From Sessilibacter corallicola (GTDB lineage Bacteria; Pseudomonadota; Gammaproteobacteria; Pseudomonadales; Cellvibrionaceae), in assembly GCF_021290925.1 (NCBI RefSeq), contig NZ_JAJSLX010000001.1:62001-126000 (forward strand): 64,000 bases of DNA, given 5' to 3'. Within the stretch, counting starts at the first letter, position 1. Each line of letters opens with the position of its first letter. The position numbers and the translations under genes are program-made. The notes beneath the pieces are model-generated. The model searched no databases. It was given only the letters and a program-made list of their open reading frames with translations, and had not been told where the DNA came from. This document shows positions 30,426 to 39,657 of the stretch, in pieces.

Positions 30426-30691
30426 TAGGAGCCTATGATTAACCTCAAGATCACTCAGGCCAAGGAGTTTTTTTCTGATTAAGGCGTGCTTTTGAAGGTC
30501 TAACGGGTTAAATCGAAAAAGCACAACGCAGAGCAGGAAAAAACTGGCAGGCCCCGTAGGGCGTGTCTCAAGCGCACACTTGCGGCGTTGCCGTTTTTAT
30601 TAAGGACTACGGCCATTAATTGCAAACGGCGCCTTGCATTTGCACGCTTGAGATCACGCTGAGTAATGTTGAGGTTAGTCATAGGCTCCTA
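30426..30691 (+). mobile_element. 266-bp MITE-like element, copy 2
   Basis: Same length, ends and orientation as the copy at 9964. TAGGAGCCTATGATTAACC is at the left and its inverse at the right, with TA on both flanks. It sits in the 846-bp gap upstream of the PhoX-domain gene (30202-31047). Apart from this element and the terminator at 30816-30845, that gap shows nothing else. Confidence 0.85.
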
Positions 30692-30815
30692 TATTCGTAC
30701 AAAAATCACCCGATAAAAACACACATAAAATTTTAGGTAAAATTTAATTTTATTTTGCAGTAACAATACTTCAAAAAACAAAAAGTTTTACACTTTAAAA
30801 ATCTCGCGTTAACAA

Positions 30816-30845
30816 AAAAATAGCCCTCAGTTGAGGGCTATTTTT
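30816..30845 (-). terminator. Bidirectional terminator
   Basis: A perfect stem AAAAATAGCCCTC/GAGGGCTATTTTT with loop AGTT. It is the nearest terminator for the leftward FG-GAP gene, although 200 bp past its stop, and it also shields the mobile element. Confidence 0.8.
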
Positions 30846-31047
30846 CTAACGATAAATTGTTGTACTAATAACTAACACTATTAAGAACAATCCCTGTAAA
30901 TACCCAGGTTGTTTTCACTTGAAACAGAATAATACCTATTAACAATAAAATTAATAAATCTGTCATTAATAAACGAATAGTCATCAAACAACGTCGATGA
31001 GCTTCATAAACCTTGCATCCATGAAGCTTTGGCAATTTAATTCGTCA

Positions 31048-33150
31048 CTAATTTCTAATACCAACACTTTGAAACAATTCCAAATTCCGTGTCACACCGT
31101 TTGCACCCAGTCGACAGTTTTGTTCAACTCGTTCGTCACATCCGAACCAAGTATTATCGAGAAACAAACTGTCATCTTCAAAAACAAATCCAAGATCAAC
31201 AAACAATTCAATGATAGCGTCTGGGGCAGTTGTCAATGAAATTGTACAAATCTCACCATCTCTATCAATTTCTGAAAGGTCGCACAGAAAGAAGACTTCA
31301 TCATTGACTCTGGCCAACAAATCACCTCCCACCAAAAATTCATCAAACGGTAATTCAACCACAATGGTGGTATCAACGGATTCGGGCGCCGCAAAAGGCT
31401 CATTGGTAACGTTTAAATTATCAATGGCGATATCACCTCTAAAACCGCCGATGGCCACCGCACGAATTCGAACTCTAATTTCTCCGTCGAATTGCGATAA
31501 ATTTACCCGCGCAGTTAACCAAGGATTGGTTTCATCCAATTGTTGTTGACCAGAAATAGACCAAACACTATCAATCCATTGCACACCATCAAATACATCG
31601 ACATGTAAGCTACCAATATCGGACCCATACATATGGTAATCAAAAACCACGTATCGATTAGCGCCCAAAGTCAACGGCGGGGATTCTAAAATAGCAAAAT
31701 CACCTGCTTGTGACGCCTCGCCGACGGTCGTTTCTAAATAATAATAAAACCGACCTGAAGACGCTTGGTCGGGACCAGTGTCTTGTGATGATGTTCGATC
31801 CCAACGAAAACGCCATTGGTTGGTATCCTCTGTCGATTGAAACCAAACCCCAGTGTCCATCTCGAAGCTGGTATACACTTGTTGAGGTAAGCCTTCTGCG
31901 AGAAAAAATCTATTCACAGCACAACCCAAACACCCCAAGAAACCATCGAATTCACCACCTGCAAGATACGCATCACTATCGCCATCAAGGTCGAAATCGA
32001 TATATTCAGCCGAGGGTATTTCCGGTAAAAAGTCTGCCGGAAATGGATTGGTATTTTCGGTAAATCCAGGTACCTGCTCACCGTTGTTCGCCCAAAGAAC
32101 TGGATCACCTCCGAAATTATTTAACGTCAAAATATCCACATCACCATCGACATCGTAGTCGGCAAGCTCCAACTCAGAAACGTTACCACGCGATAAATTG
32201 GGTAATTCGGCAATTTTTGTAAACGTACCAGGACTCACCACAGAATTTAAATAAACGGATGTAACAGATTCACCGCCTATTACAAAATCAACAAGTCCGT
32301 CCGCATTTAAATCAATAGCGTTGCCGGCCGTACCTGCCGGTAAGACAAAACCAATATTGGAAAATCTTGGTGTTGCCGCACCGTCGTTTACATAAAGAAA
32401 AGAGTCTCCATTCTCACTGACGATAACAACGTCTTGATGTGTGTCGTGGTTAGCATCCAAAAAGAAAACATCACGGGTCGAAACATTGGGATGTGCGAAA
32501 AGAGGAGGAAATAGACGGGTAAACTGACCCGCACCATCGTTTAATAGAATATTTGCCTGTCCCGTATTGGTAGAGCTCTCTGGGCAAGGAAATAACGTCG
32601 ATCCTGAAAGGGCAAGATCTATAAATCCATCGTTGTTAACATCGGCAACATCAATATTAGTTACACAGGAATCCGTAAATTCAATAAAATCCGGTCTTAA
32701 AAAAGAAAACCAAGGTGCTTGTTTTTGATTTAAATAAACTGAAACAGAGTTTTCGAAACCGAAAAAATTTTCTGAACGAATAATGTCAACATAGCCGTCA
32801 TTGTTAACATCAGCAAAGTGAGAATCAAAACTAACTTCATCACCTGAACGAATAGATTGAACAGTGAAACCCGTGCCATCGCCATTATTTATTCTGAGAA
32901 GTGCACCGCTATCGGGCCGAAAATTGAACACGTTATCGTCCAAGATATCGGGAAAGCCATCGCGATTAACATCCGCTACTTCCGTATCAACGGTACGGGA
33001 AGCATTATTGCCACCTAAAAAGAGTGACTCATCAAAACCACCAAAATTTATGACATTTTGTTCAGTATAAGAAATTTGAGCGCCAATATTGGACGACACG
33101 CCTAATAAAACCGCCAGAGCACTGAAATAAATTTTATTTCTAAAAATCAT
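31048..33150 (-). CDS. Secreted FG-GAP/VCBS propeller protein A
   Basis: 700 residues from the ATG at 33150, chosen for its GGGGGA ribosome-binding site and the signal peptide that follows (FSALAVLLGVSSNIGAQ). About seven FG-GAP-type calcium-binding repeats form a beta propeller (DVNRDGFPDIL, DVNNDGYVDII, DVNNDGFIDLAL, DLNADGLVDFVIGG, DYDVDGDVDILTLNN, DFDLDGDSDAYLAGG). A MAM-like beta-sandwich follows near residue 480-620 (FDYHMYGSDIGSLHVDVFDG; GDIAIDNLNV). The C-terminal stretch has paired cysteines and no sorting motif. Function unknown; such proteins bind surfaces or partner proteins. Tandem paralogue of the gene at 33300. Confidence 0.82.
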   Translation of the reverse strand: MIFRNKIYFSALAVLLGVSSNIGAQISYTEQNVINFGGFDESLFLGGNNASRTVDTEVADVNRDGFPDILDDNVFNFRPDSGALLRINNGDGTGFTVQSIRSGDEVSFDSHFADVNNDGYVDIIRSENFFGFENSVSVYLNQKQAPWFSFLRPDFIEFTDSCVTNIDVADVNNDGFIDLALSGSTLFPCPESSTNTGQANILLNDGAGQFTRLFPPLFAHPNVSTRDVFFLDANHDTHQDVVIVSENGDSFLYVNDGAATPRFSNIGFVLPAGTAGNAIDLNADGLVDFVIGGESVTSVYLNSVVSPGTFTKIAELPNLSRGNVSELELADYDVDGDVDILTLNNFGGDPVLWANNGEQVPGFTENTNPFPADFLPEIPSAEYIDFDLDGDSDAYLAGGEFDGFLGCLGCAVNRFFLAEGLPQQVYTSFEMDTGVWFQSTEDTNQWRFRWDRTSSQDTGPDQASSGRFYYYLETTVGEASQAGDFAILESPPLTLGANRYVVFDYHMYGSDIGSLHVDVFDGVQWIDSVWSISGQQQLDETNPWLTARVNLSQFDGEIRVRIRAVAIGGFRGDIAIDNLNVTNEPFAAPESVDTTIVVELPFDEFLVGGDLLARVNDEVFFLCDLSEIDRDGEICTISLTTAPDAIIELFVDLGFVFEDDSLFLDNTWFGCDERVEQNCRLGANGVTRNLELFQSVGIRN

Positions 33151-33242
33151 TCTATTTCCCCCATGAAGATAATAATTGCTAAACACATCAGCACGAATGA
33201 AAAAATAAGAAAAGAAAACCTTCGAGAAATAGACGGGCATAA

Positions 33243-33276
33243 AAAAAACAACCTCAGCGGAGGCTAAGGTTGTTTT
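33243..33276 (-). terminator. Terminator of FG-GAP gene B
   Basis: AAAACAACCT/AGGTTGTTTT with a small inner CCTC-GAGG hairpin, 24 bp past the stop at 33300. It lies between the two paralogues, so they are separate transcripts. Confidence 0.8.
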
Positions 33277-33299
33277 GGTCTAAAGAAATGAAAAAACTG

Positions 33300-35381
33300 T
33301 TAGAAAAATAATGCTTGAAAATGTGTTAATGAACGTGTGAATCCATCGGCTTGTACCTGACACGTCAAACTACCTACGGTTTCATCACAGCCTTCCCAAG
33401 AAGCGAAAAGTCCAGGTAAAAGTTCAGCTGGTAATTCACTGACATCAATCACTAAATCAATAGTAGAATCTGGCGTCGCGGCGAGAGTGAATTCGCAACG
33501 ATTATTTTCAAACAGACGACAAATTGAGATACGCTGTCCATCGACAACCGCTACTAATTCACCAATACCATCATTCACCGGAAAATCGACAATAAAATTG
33601 GTATCAATGGTTTCAGGTACAATAAGCGGTTCATTGGTCACGTTTAAATTATCAATGGCAATATCGCCTCTAAAACCACCGGCGGCCACAGCGCGAATTC
33701 TCGTTTTAATTTCTCCGCTAAATTCAGATAAATTAACGCGCGCGGTTAACCAAGGATTGGTTTCATCTAATTGTTGTTGCCCTTCAATAGACCAAACACT
33801 GTCAACCCACTGCACGCCATCAAACACATCAACGTGCAAGCTGCCGATGTCTTCGCCGTGCATGTGATAATCAAACACTAAGAAACGATTATCGCCGAAC
33901 GGTAAGGTGGGAGACTCAAGTATCGCGGTATTACCGGCATCAAACGCGTTACCGTCGGTAGTTTCTAGATAATAATAATATCTACCTGACGACGCTCTAT
34001 CGGGTCCGGTATTGAGTGATGAGGTACGATCCCAGCGGAAACGCCAATCGTGCGTGTCTTCAGTAGACTGAAACCAAACACCGGTCTCTAATTCAAAATT
34101 GGTGTACAACAATTGCGGGAAAGCGTCAGTTCGATAAAACTGGTTAACACTGCACCCTAAACAGCCCAGCAACATATCAAACTCGCCACCGGCAATATAA
34201 ATGTCGTTGTCGCCATCAAGATCGTAATCAATAAGCTCAGCTGAGACGCCTTCGGGATAAAAATCTGCAGGGAACGGATCGGAAATTCCGGTAAATGTTG
34301 GTACCAGCGCACCGTCATTTGCCCAAACCACAGGTTCGCCAAATAAATTATTGACCGATAAAATATCGACATCGCCATCTATATCAACATCCGCCAATTC
34401 AACATCAAACACATTGCCATTGGATAAATTAACCAACTCCGGCAACTGCGTAAATGTACCTGGACTGACCGCATTGTTTAAGAATACAGAAATGCCACTT
34501 TCACCACCGATAACAAAATCGACAAAACCATCGGCATTTACATCAACGGCATTACCGGTAATACCGGCGGGCAACACCAAATCCGTAGCGACAAAATTAG
34601 GAACTTCACCACCGCCATTTAAATAAAGAACTGAATCGCCATTTTCGTTGACGACAATTAAATCGATATTTTTGTCGTGATCAGCATCCAAGAAAAATAC
34701 GTCGTGGCTGGAGACACCGTCTTGTGCAATAAATGCTGGAATGGATGAATCAAACCGACCGGTTCCGTCGTTCAATAAAATATTGGCTTGGCCGGTATTA
34801 GTCACACTGGATTCGCAAGGAAACAAAGTTGATTGGGCGATACCTATATCTAAAAAGCCGTCGTTGTTTACGTCGGCAACATCAATATCGGAAACGCAAC
34901 CGTCGGTAAGTTCTGCGTCTCTTGGAACGTTTAACGATAACCAAGGACTTTCGGTAAGATTTAAATATACTGAGACAGAATTTCCTTCTCCTACAAACGA
35001 CGCCGACCGAATTAAGTCATCGTAGCCATCGTTATTTAAATCCGCCAAATGTACATCAAAACTGGCAACATCATCAGCAAAAATGGTTTGAGCAGTAAAG
35101 CCACTGCCGTCGCCATTATTCATCCGAATCAGTAAATTGGTCCCGTTGGTAAGGTTTAGAGAATTACCGTCGAGAATATCTGGAAAACCATCACGATTAA
35201 TATCACCTACTTCCGCGTCCGAAGTGCGTGCTGCATTCCGGCCACCGAGAAATAGAGAATCGTCAAACCCTCCACTGTTAATTGTATTTAATTTTAAATA
35301 GGAAACTTGAGACTCAGTTTCTGCAGACACGCTAACCGATAATGCAAGAACACCAATGATTAATTTATTCTTATATATCAC
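33300..35381 (-). CDS. Secreted FG-GAP/VCBS propeller protein B
   Basis: Close paralogue of protein A with the same order: signal peptide (LIIGVLALSVSVSA), seven FG-GAP calcium loops (DINRDGFPDIL, DLNNDGYDDLI, DVNNDGFLDIGI, DVNADGFVDFVIGG, DVDIDGDVDILSVNN, DYDLDGDNDIYIAGG) and the MAM-like region (WLTARVNLSEFSGEIKTRIRAVAAGG). A cysteine-containing C terminus follows. The last 70 residues diverge most from protein A. I chose the GTG at 35381 because GAGG stands 8 nt before it; a TTG two codons upstream is too close to that site. Function unknown, outside the cell or on its surface. Confidence 0.82.
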   Translation of the reverse strand: MIYKNKLIIGVLALSVSVSAETESQVSYLKLNTINSGGFDDSLFLGGRNAARTSDAEVGDINRDGFPDILDGNSLNLTNGTNLLIRMNNGDGSGFTAQTIFADDVASFDVHLADLNNDGYDDLIRSASFVGEGNSVSVYLNLTESPWLSLNVPRDAELTDGCVSDIDVADVNNDGFLDIGIAQSTLFPCESSVTNTGQANILLNDGTGRFDSSIPAFIAQDGVSSHDVFFLDADHDKNIDLIVVNENGDSVLYLNGGGEVPNFVATDLVLPAGITGNAVDVNADGFVDFVIGGESGISVFLNNAVSPGTFTQLPELVNLSNGNVFDVELADVDIDGDVDILSVNNLFGEPVVWANDGALVPTFTGISDPFPADFYPEGVSAELIDYDLDGDNDIYIAGGEFDMLLGCLGCSVNQFYRTDAFPQLLYTNFELETGVWFQSTEDTHDWRFRWDRTSSLNTGPDRASSGRYYYYLETTDGNAFDAGNTAILESPTLPFGDNRFLVFDYHMHGEDIGSLHVDVFDGVQWVDSVWSIEGQQQLDETNPWLTARVNLSEFSGEIKTRIRAVAAGGFRGDIAIDNLNVTNEPLIVPETIDTNFIVDFPVNDGIGELVAVVDGQRISICRLFENNRCEFTLAATPDSTIDLVIDVSELPAELLPGLFASWEGCDETVGSLTCQVQADGFTRSLTHFQALFF

Positions 35382-35889
35382 AGTCAATCCCTCGTCTATT
35401 TACCATTATTGAAAAACGGAGAAATTATATGTGACGAACAGTATTTCTTTTAAAGTATTCGATGAACGATAAGACAAATTTTACAATCTATGAACGACTA
35501 TACATTTTAAAACAAATAAGAAATCATTTTGTTGTAAAAGCACCACGCGCTTACTACTTAAATAACATTAAATCCTGTCGAATTAAAAAGCGGCATGGCA
35601 ACTACCCAAAAAATTGGTAATTATCACAATAAGATCTTGGTCAATTACTTTGATTTCATTAACTGGCGCACAATATTTTAAGCGCCATACACAATACAAC
35701 TTTAAAGAAAGCAAAAAATAAAATAACAGAACTCAATTCAAATAATTTAACGTTCTAATTAAAAATCCACTATCAAAATAAAAACACAGAGCAATTATAA
35801 AAAACCGTTCTATAAAAAGCCGAACAAAGTCATTCGTTAACATCTACAAATGACGCAATCGACCAGTCACAATAAAAATAACCCATAAA
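35382..35889. other. AT-rich intergenic region
   Basis: About 500 bp upstream of FG-GAP gene B and downstream of the usher operon. No ORF or RNA gene supported. The promoter of gene B should lie just above 35381. Confidence 0.45.
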
Positions 35890-35949
35890 ATATAACGGAT
35901 AGACATACAACGGAAAGAAATACAACAGAAAGCAATGCAGAGACGATAA
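35890..35949. repeat. Degenerate 15-bp tandem repeat, 3-4 units
   Basis: ATATAACGGATAGAC, ATACAACGGAAAGAA and ATACAACAGAAAGCA at 15-bp spacing, plus a weak fourth. It lies immediately downstream of the usher stop codon (35966). Confidence 0.8.
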
Positions 35950-35965
35950 GAAAAGAAACACCTTA

Positions 35966-38692
35966 TCAATTAATAGGTGTTAAATAAAAATCCATACCGG
36001 ATATAACATCACCGTTATTACCCAATGCGACAGGTATCGATAAACCTTCACCTTTAACATTATGAATGGAATAATTGGCAAGTGCTTCACCTGAAAGCGA
36101 AAGTTGATAATTGCCTGGCGGCAGTTTATCGAGCAAATAAAAACCGTCGTAGGTTGACTTTCCTGATTTGACAACCTGCCCTTTACTATCGAGCAATTGA
36201 ATGTGTACGTTATTCAATGGCTTTTTCTTGCCATCAACGTAGATCCAAATGGTGCCATCCACTTCACCACTTTCGACCACTGGAACTAGAACTTCGTATA
36301 CTTTTCCGGCTCTTGATAGAATATTTTTAGATTGGAAACGCGCTAGCCAGAAAGGATCTTCTAAACCTCGATCATCAATAGCAACAGACGCAATGCCGCC
36401 ATCGCCAATACTGACTTGAAAACCAGAGTCGTTTTCAACTCGAACTAAACTGCCATTAATGTTCAAACCCAAAGACGGAACCGTTTTTTCACCTTTATTA
36501 AAAAGACCGTCGTTGTTAGCGTCTAAGAAGCCGCGAAATGCAACACCACCATTGTTGGTTTTGCTGTCAGAATAAGTATGCCATTTTCCAGAAAGCGGCG
36601 ATCGCGCCAAGGAAAAATTAACATTGACCCCCATACTCAGTTCATCATCAGAGCCAATCAATGACAAACCAGCAGTCCAATGTTTGTGGCGATAGTTTAA
36701 ATTGAATCGGTAATCGTGTTCGTTGCCCCGTTCAGTAAAACGCGTTCTAGACGTTAACGACGATGAGAATCTACTGTTCGGCTTATATCTCACCGTTAGG
36801 GAAAGGTTTTCAATAATATCTTCTTCGGCACCATCGTTATAATCAATGCTACCTGAGTAAACCAGTGAGCCCCGATTAATACGGCCCAATACATTGCCCG
36901 AATAATGTTGATTACCCAACAAATCAATATTGGCGCGATGGGTGATCGAATAACGAGGCGAAGAAAACGCCAACTGATGAGTCAACGTGCTGGTTTTAGA
37001 ATCTATTTTACTGGCTTGATAAAACACACCTTGAGACAAAGTTCTTCCGCGCCAACGATTAATGACACCGTTTAATCGCAGATTAATATTCGATTCGGAC
37101 TGACGATTATTGCTGGTCAATGACGTGATACTGCTATTAATACTATTTTCTGTTTCTGAGCCAATAATTTCTGAATCAATAGTTCCTGAGTTCGTTGATT
37201 GCTGTGAGCGCGCGCTTGTACCCACGGGAAGAAAATCAATTGTTCTACGAAATGAACTGTTAATGGTGTAATCGAATAATCGAGATTGCCAACTTCCAGT
37301 AAATAGGCGACCACCATCAAAATCAATGATTGAGTTTAATTCGAAATCACCAAAATTTTCACTTCGATCTATCGCCAGAGAGTAATAATCCAGGCCGTCA
37401 TCCTGCAACCAATGAAACTGCGCCAGTGTTCGTTTATTGAGGGTGTTTTGAATAAAAACTTGGTATCGTTCTCTAGTTATCTCGCCATCTTCATTATCAT
37501 TAAAAATTGAGATATCCGGCTGTAAATATTGAAATTGATACGACCAATGTCCAGGTTTAACCCAGTTTTCACTGGTTTTCCTGCGTATGACCCGTTCTTC
37601 CTCTTGCCCTTGGGGGCCATACAGTTTAATTCGATAATTATTGTTACCGTAATTTATCGATACATCATCAAAACGATAAAACCCATCACTACCGACCTGC
37701 TGCACATCAATCAGCTTATTGTTTTGATAAAGTTCTACATCCCAACCTTCGGGAGCGTAATCTTCGATGGTAAACTGAGAGAAAATATCAGAACTGTTTA
37801 AAGTCGTATTAGAAACCCGAATACCTCGCCCATTTTCAGAAGCGCCAGCAGAAGCAAAGCTTCCAGAAAAAATATCACCAAATTCGAGTTTTACAGGAGT
37901 TTCTGACGTTGCGTTGAACAGACGATTGAATACAACATGCCCATCCAAATCATCACCGTAATTACTGGCACTCAACATAACATTGGAAGAGAACTTTAAA
38001 AGATCACCAGCAAAGTTTAGATCAACAGAGTTTTGAGAGCTTGTTTGCCCGTCTCTGGATTTAACTGCCAGAGAGTCTGAATAACGAACATCAATAAAAG
38101 GCCAATCAAACCAAGCGTATGGCTGAAGTGTAGGTACAAGCCTAGATTGTTCTTGAGTAACGTTTGAAACACGACCCCACTTTTTTTGCCGTGCAATTGA
38201 CGACTGTAAAGGTAACTCTTCCTTCGGCGTGAGCGTTACCAACAGTCGTGATTGATTATAACTGTGCTCAATGGGAAACCACTGATCGAGAATATCAAGG
38301 CGGATGTAATAATCGTCATAATGTCGTTCTACGCCTTCGGTAATTGGTAGTATTTTGCCTTTTATAACAACACGATTCGCATTACCAGTATCGAGCTTAA
38401 ACGTGTAGCGTTGTTTTATAAACCAACCTTGCGCATATTGCTCTTCAAAATTAAGCTCAATGGGAAAATCCATTGCATTGAGGTATTCTTGCAATGGAAC
38501 CCAAAGACCATCTTCGCCCTGATAAGCTAAAATACTGGTGTATAAAGGAATACGATTTAATTGCAGATTAATAATTACGATTTGATCATCAGGCCGCTCT
38601 ACAGTCTCCAGTGACAAAGCAGAAAAACTGATACAACATAAAAGCCAACAACAAATCAGCAATCTAATCGTAAATAGACCGGCCAACCTCAT
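35966..38692 (-). CDS. Outer-membrane usher of a DUF4402-type pilus
   Basis: About 908 residues with signal peptide (cysteine-rich hydrophobic stretch, about 10-28). An N-terminal periplasmic domain is followed by a plug-like segment, EDYAPEGWDVELYQNNKLIDVQ near 315, with FYRFDDVSINYGNNNYRIKLYGPQGQ. A long beta-barrel section (DFELNSIIDFDGGRLFTGSW; SRFSSSLTSRTRF) comes next. The C terminus has E-set-like pieces (FRGFLDANNDGLFNKGEKTVPSLGLNINGS) and a carboxypeptidase-regulatory-like fold (IQLLDSKGQVVKSGKSTYDGFYLLDKLPPGNYQLSL). It resembles the alternate (CS1/alpha) usher class rather than FimD. It is the third gene after the pilin and chaperone, 44 bp past the chaperone stop. The ATG at 38692 directly follows a GTG alternative. 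Confidence 0.8.
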   Translation of the reverse strand: MRLAGLFTIRLLICCWLLCCISFSALSLETVERPDDQIVIINLQLNRIPLYTSILAYQGEDGLWVPLQEYLNAMDFPIELNFEEQYAQGWFIKQRYTFKLDTGNANRVVIKGKILPITEGVERHYDDYYIRLDILDQWFPIEHSYNQSRLLVTLTPKEELPLQSSIARQKKWGRVSNVTQEQSRLVPTLQPYAWFDWPFIDVRYSDSLAVKSRDGQTSSQNSVDLNFAGDLLKFSSNVMLSASNYGDDLDGHVVFNRLFNATSETPVKLEFGDIFSGSFASAGASENGRGIRVSNTTLNSSDIFSQFTIEDYAPEGWDVELYQNNKLIDVQQVGSDGFYRFDDVSINYGNNNYRIKLYGPQGQEEERVIRRKTSENWVKPGHWSYQFQYLQPDISIFNDNEDGEITRERYQVFIQNTLNKRTLAQFHWLQDDGLDYYSLAIDRSENFGDFELNSIIDFDGGRLFTGSWQSRLFDYTINSSFRRTIDFLPVGTSARSQQSTNSGTIDSEIIGSETENSINSSITSLTSNNRQSESNINLRLNGVINRWRGRTLSQGVFYQASKIDSKTSTLTHQLAFSSPRYSITHRANIDLLGNQHYSGNVLGRINRGSLVYSGSIDYNDGAEEDIIENLSLTVRYKPNSRFSSSLTSRTRFTERGNEHDYRFNLNYRHKHWTAGLSLIGSDDELSMGVNVNFSLARSPLSGKWHTYSDSKTNNGGVAFRGFLDANNDGLFNKGEKTVPSLGLNINGSLVRVENDSGFQVSIGDGGIASVAIDDRGLEDPFWLARFQSKNILSRAGKVYEVLVPVVESGEVDGTIWIYVDGKKKPLNNVHIQLLDSKGQVVKSGKSTYDGFYLLDKLPPGNYQLSLSGEALANYSIHNVKGEGLSIPVALGNNGDVISGMDFYLTPIN

Positions 38693-38736
38693 CACACATT
38701 AATTGATCGACGATATTAATTGATCGAAAACAACAC

Positions 38737-39594
38737 TTAAACATCCAACAAAGTGCTGGCTAGAACTTCTTTTTTTCCATTTTCAGATTTATAAAACTGC
38801 ACCTCGATGGTTCCATCCAACGTTTCCATATCTTCTGGAATTTCTAACGGCAGCTGAGTGGTTCTTATTTTATTGGGAACATAAACCACATAATCTTTCA
38901 TTTTTCCTAAAAGAAAGCTTGCTTCCGGATTAGCTCGACTTTTGTAGATAACATCAATATCGGCGTATACCGAACGCTCCCCTGTACGAGTTAATGAGAA
39001 TTCGAGATTAGGTGAACTCTCAGAATTATTGTCTAAACCAGTAACGGAGACGTTCGATAACTCAAAAGTTGAGGATAAATCGCCGTTTCTGACGATTACA
39101 GGAATCGCGACGCGAAAAATAGCGTTTAGTTGAATACCAACTTCGCCATCTTTTAACGTTTCTTGTACTTGTAGCGTTTCACTGTTAGCGCTGTCTTGTG
39201 GAATACCATACATCAACAAATGCGAACGATATTCGCCAGGCTCAAGATCAGAGGGTTTTCTCAATAATAATCTTACAGTTTGTGATTCACCTGGAGCAAT
39301 GGTGACTTGTCGAGGAGAATACTTAATTAGACTGCTCGCGGGAAACTGCCCTTGTTCAAATTCGGTAATTTCTTTTACGCCACCAAATTCATCCATGCCC
39401 ATTTCAGTAAATTCAATACGAAATGTCGTAGTTTCATTACCTCTATTAACTAAGCTTACTGTTTTAGATCTATCACGGTCGTTGAATTCTGCCCGGGTTG
39501 GTACAACTGTCAAATCTCCAGCGGCTAAAACTTTACCAGGAACCAAAAGTAAAAATACTGTAATGTAAGAAAATAATCTAAAAAACATTGCCAC
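38737..39594 (-). CDS. Periplasmic pilus chaperone (PapD-like fold)
   Basis: 285 residues with a signal peptide ending VLAAG. The first Ig-like domain has LTVVPTRAEFNDRDRSKTVSLVNRGNETTTFRIEF and YSPRQVTIAPGESQTVRLLLRKPSDLEPGEYRSHL, the typical pattern of non-classical chaperones. A second domain (FRVAIPVIVRNGDL) follows. It would cap DUF4402 pilin subunits and hand them to the usher. Start is GTG at 39594 or ATG two codons in (39588); neither has a strong ribosome-binding site. Preceded by a terminator-like hairpin after the pilin gene, so expression is probably reduced relative to the pilin. Confidence 0.8.
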   Translation of the reverse strand: MAMFFRLFSYITVFLLLVPGKVLAAGDLTVVPTRAEFNDRDRSKTVSLVNRGNETTTFRIEFTEMGMDEFGGVKEITEFEQGQFPASSLIKYSPRQVTIAPGESQTVRLLLRKPSDLEPGEYRSHLLMYGIPQDSANSETLQVQETLKDGEVGIQLNAIFRVAIPVIVRNGDLSSTFELSNVSVTGLDNNSESSPNLEFSLTRTGERSVYADIDVIYKSRANPEASFLLGKMKDYVVYVPNKIRTTQLPLEIPEDMETLDGTIEVQFYKSENGKKEVLASTLLDV

Positions 39595-39616
39595 AACCAG
39601 TTTTTATCGAGATGAG

Positions 39617-39646
39617 GAAAAACCCCAAATATTTTTATATTTGGGG
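39617..39646 (-). terminator. Attenuating terminator after pilin gene
   Basis: A perfect 10-bp stem CCCCAAATAT/ATATTTGGGG with a TTTT loop, followed on the minus strand by a T run. It starts 12 bp after the pilin stop and ends about 23 bp before the chaperone start. It would give high pilin with limited read-through. Confidence 0.75.
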
Positions 39647-39657
39647 CTAATAATATT

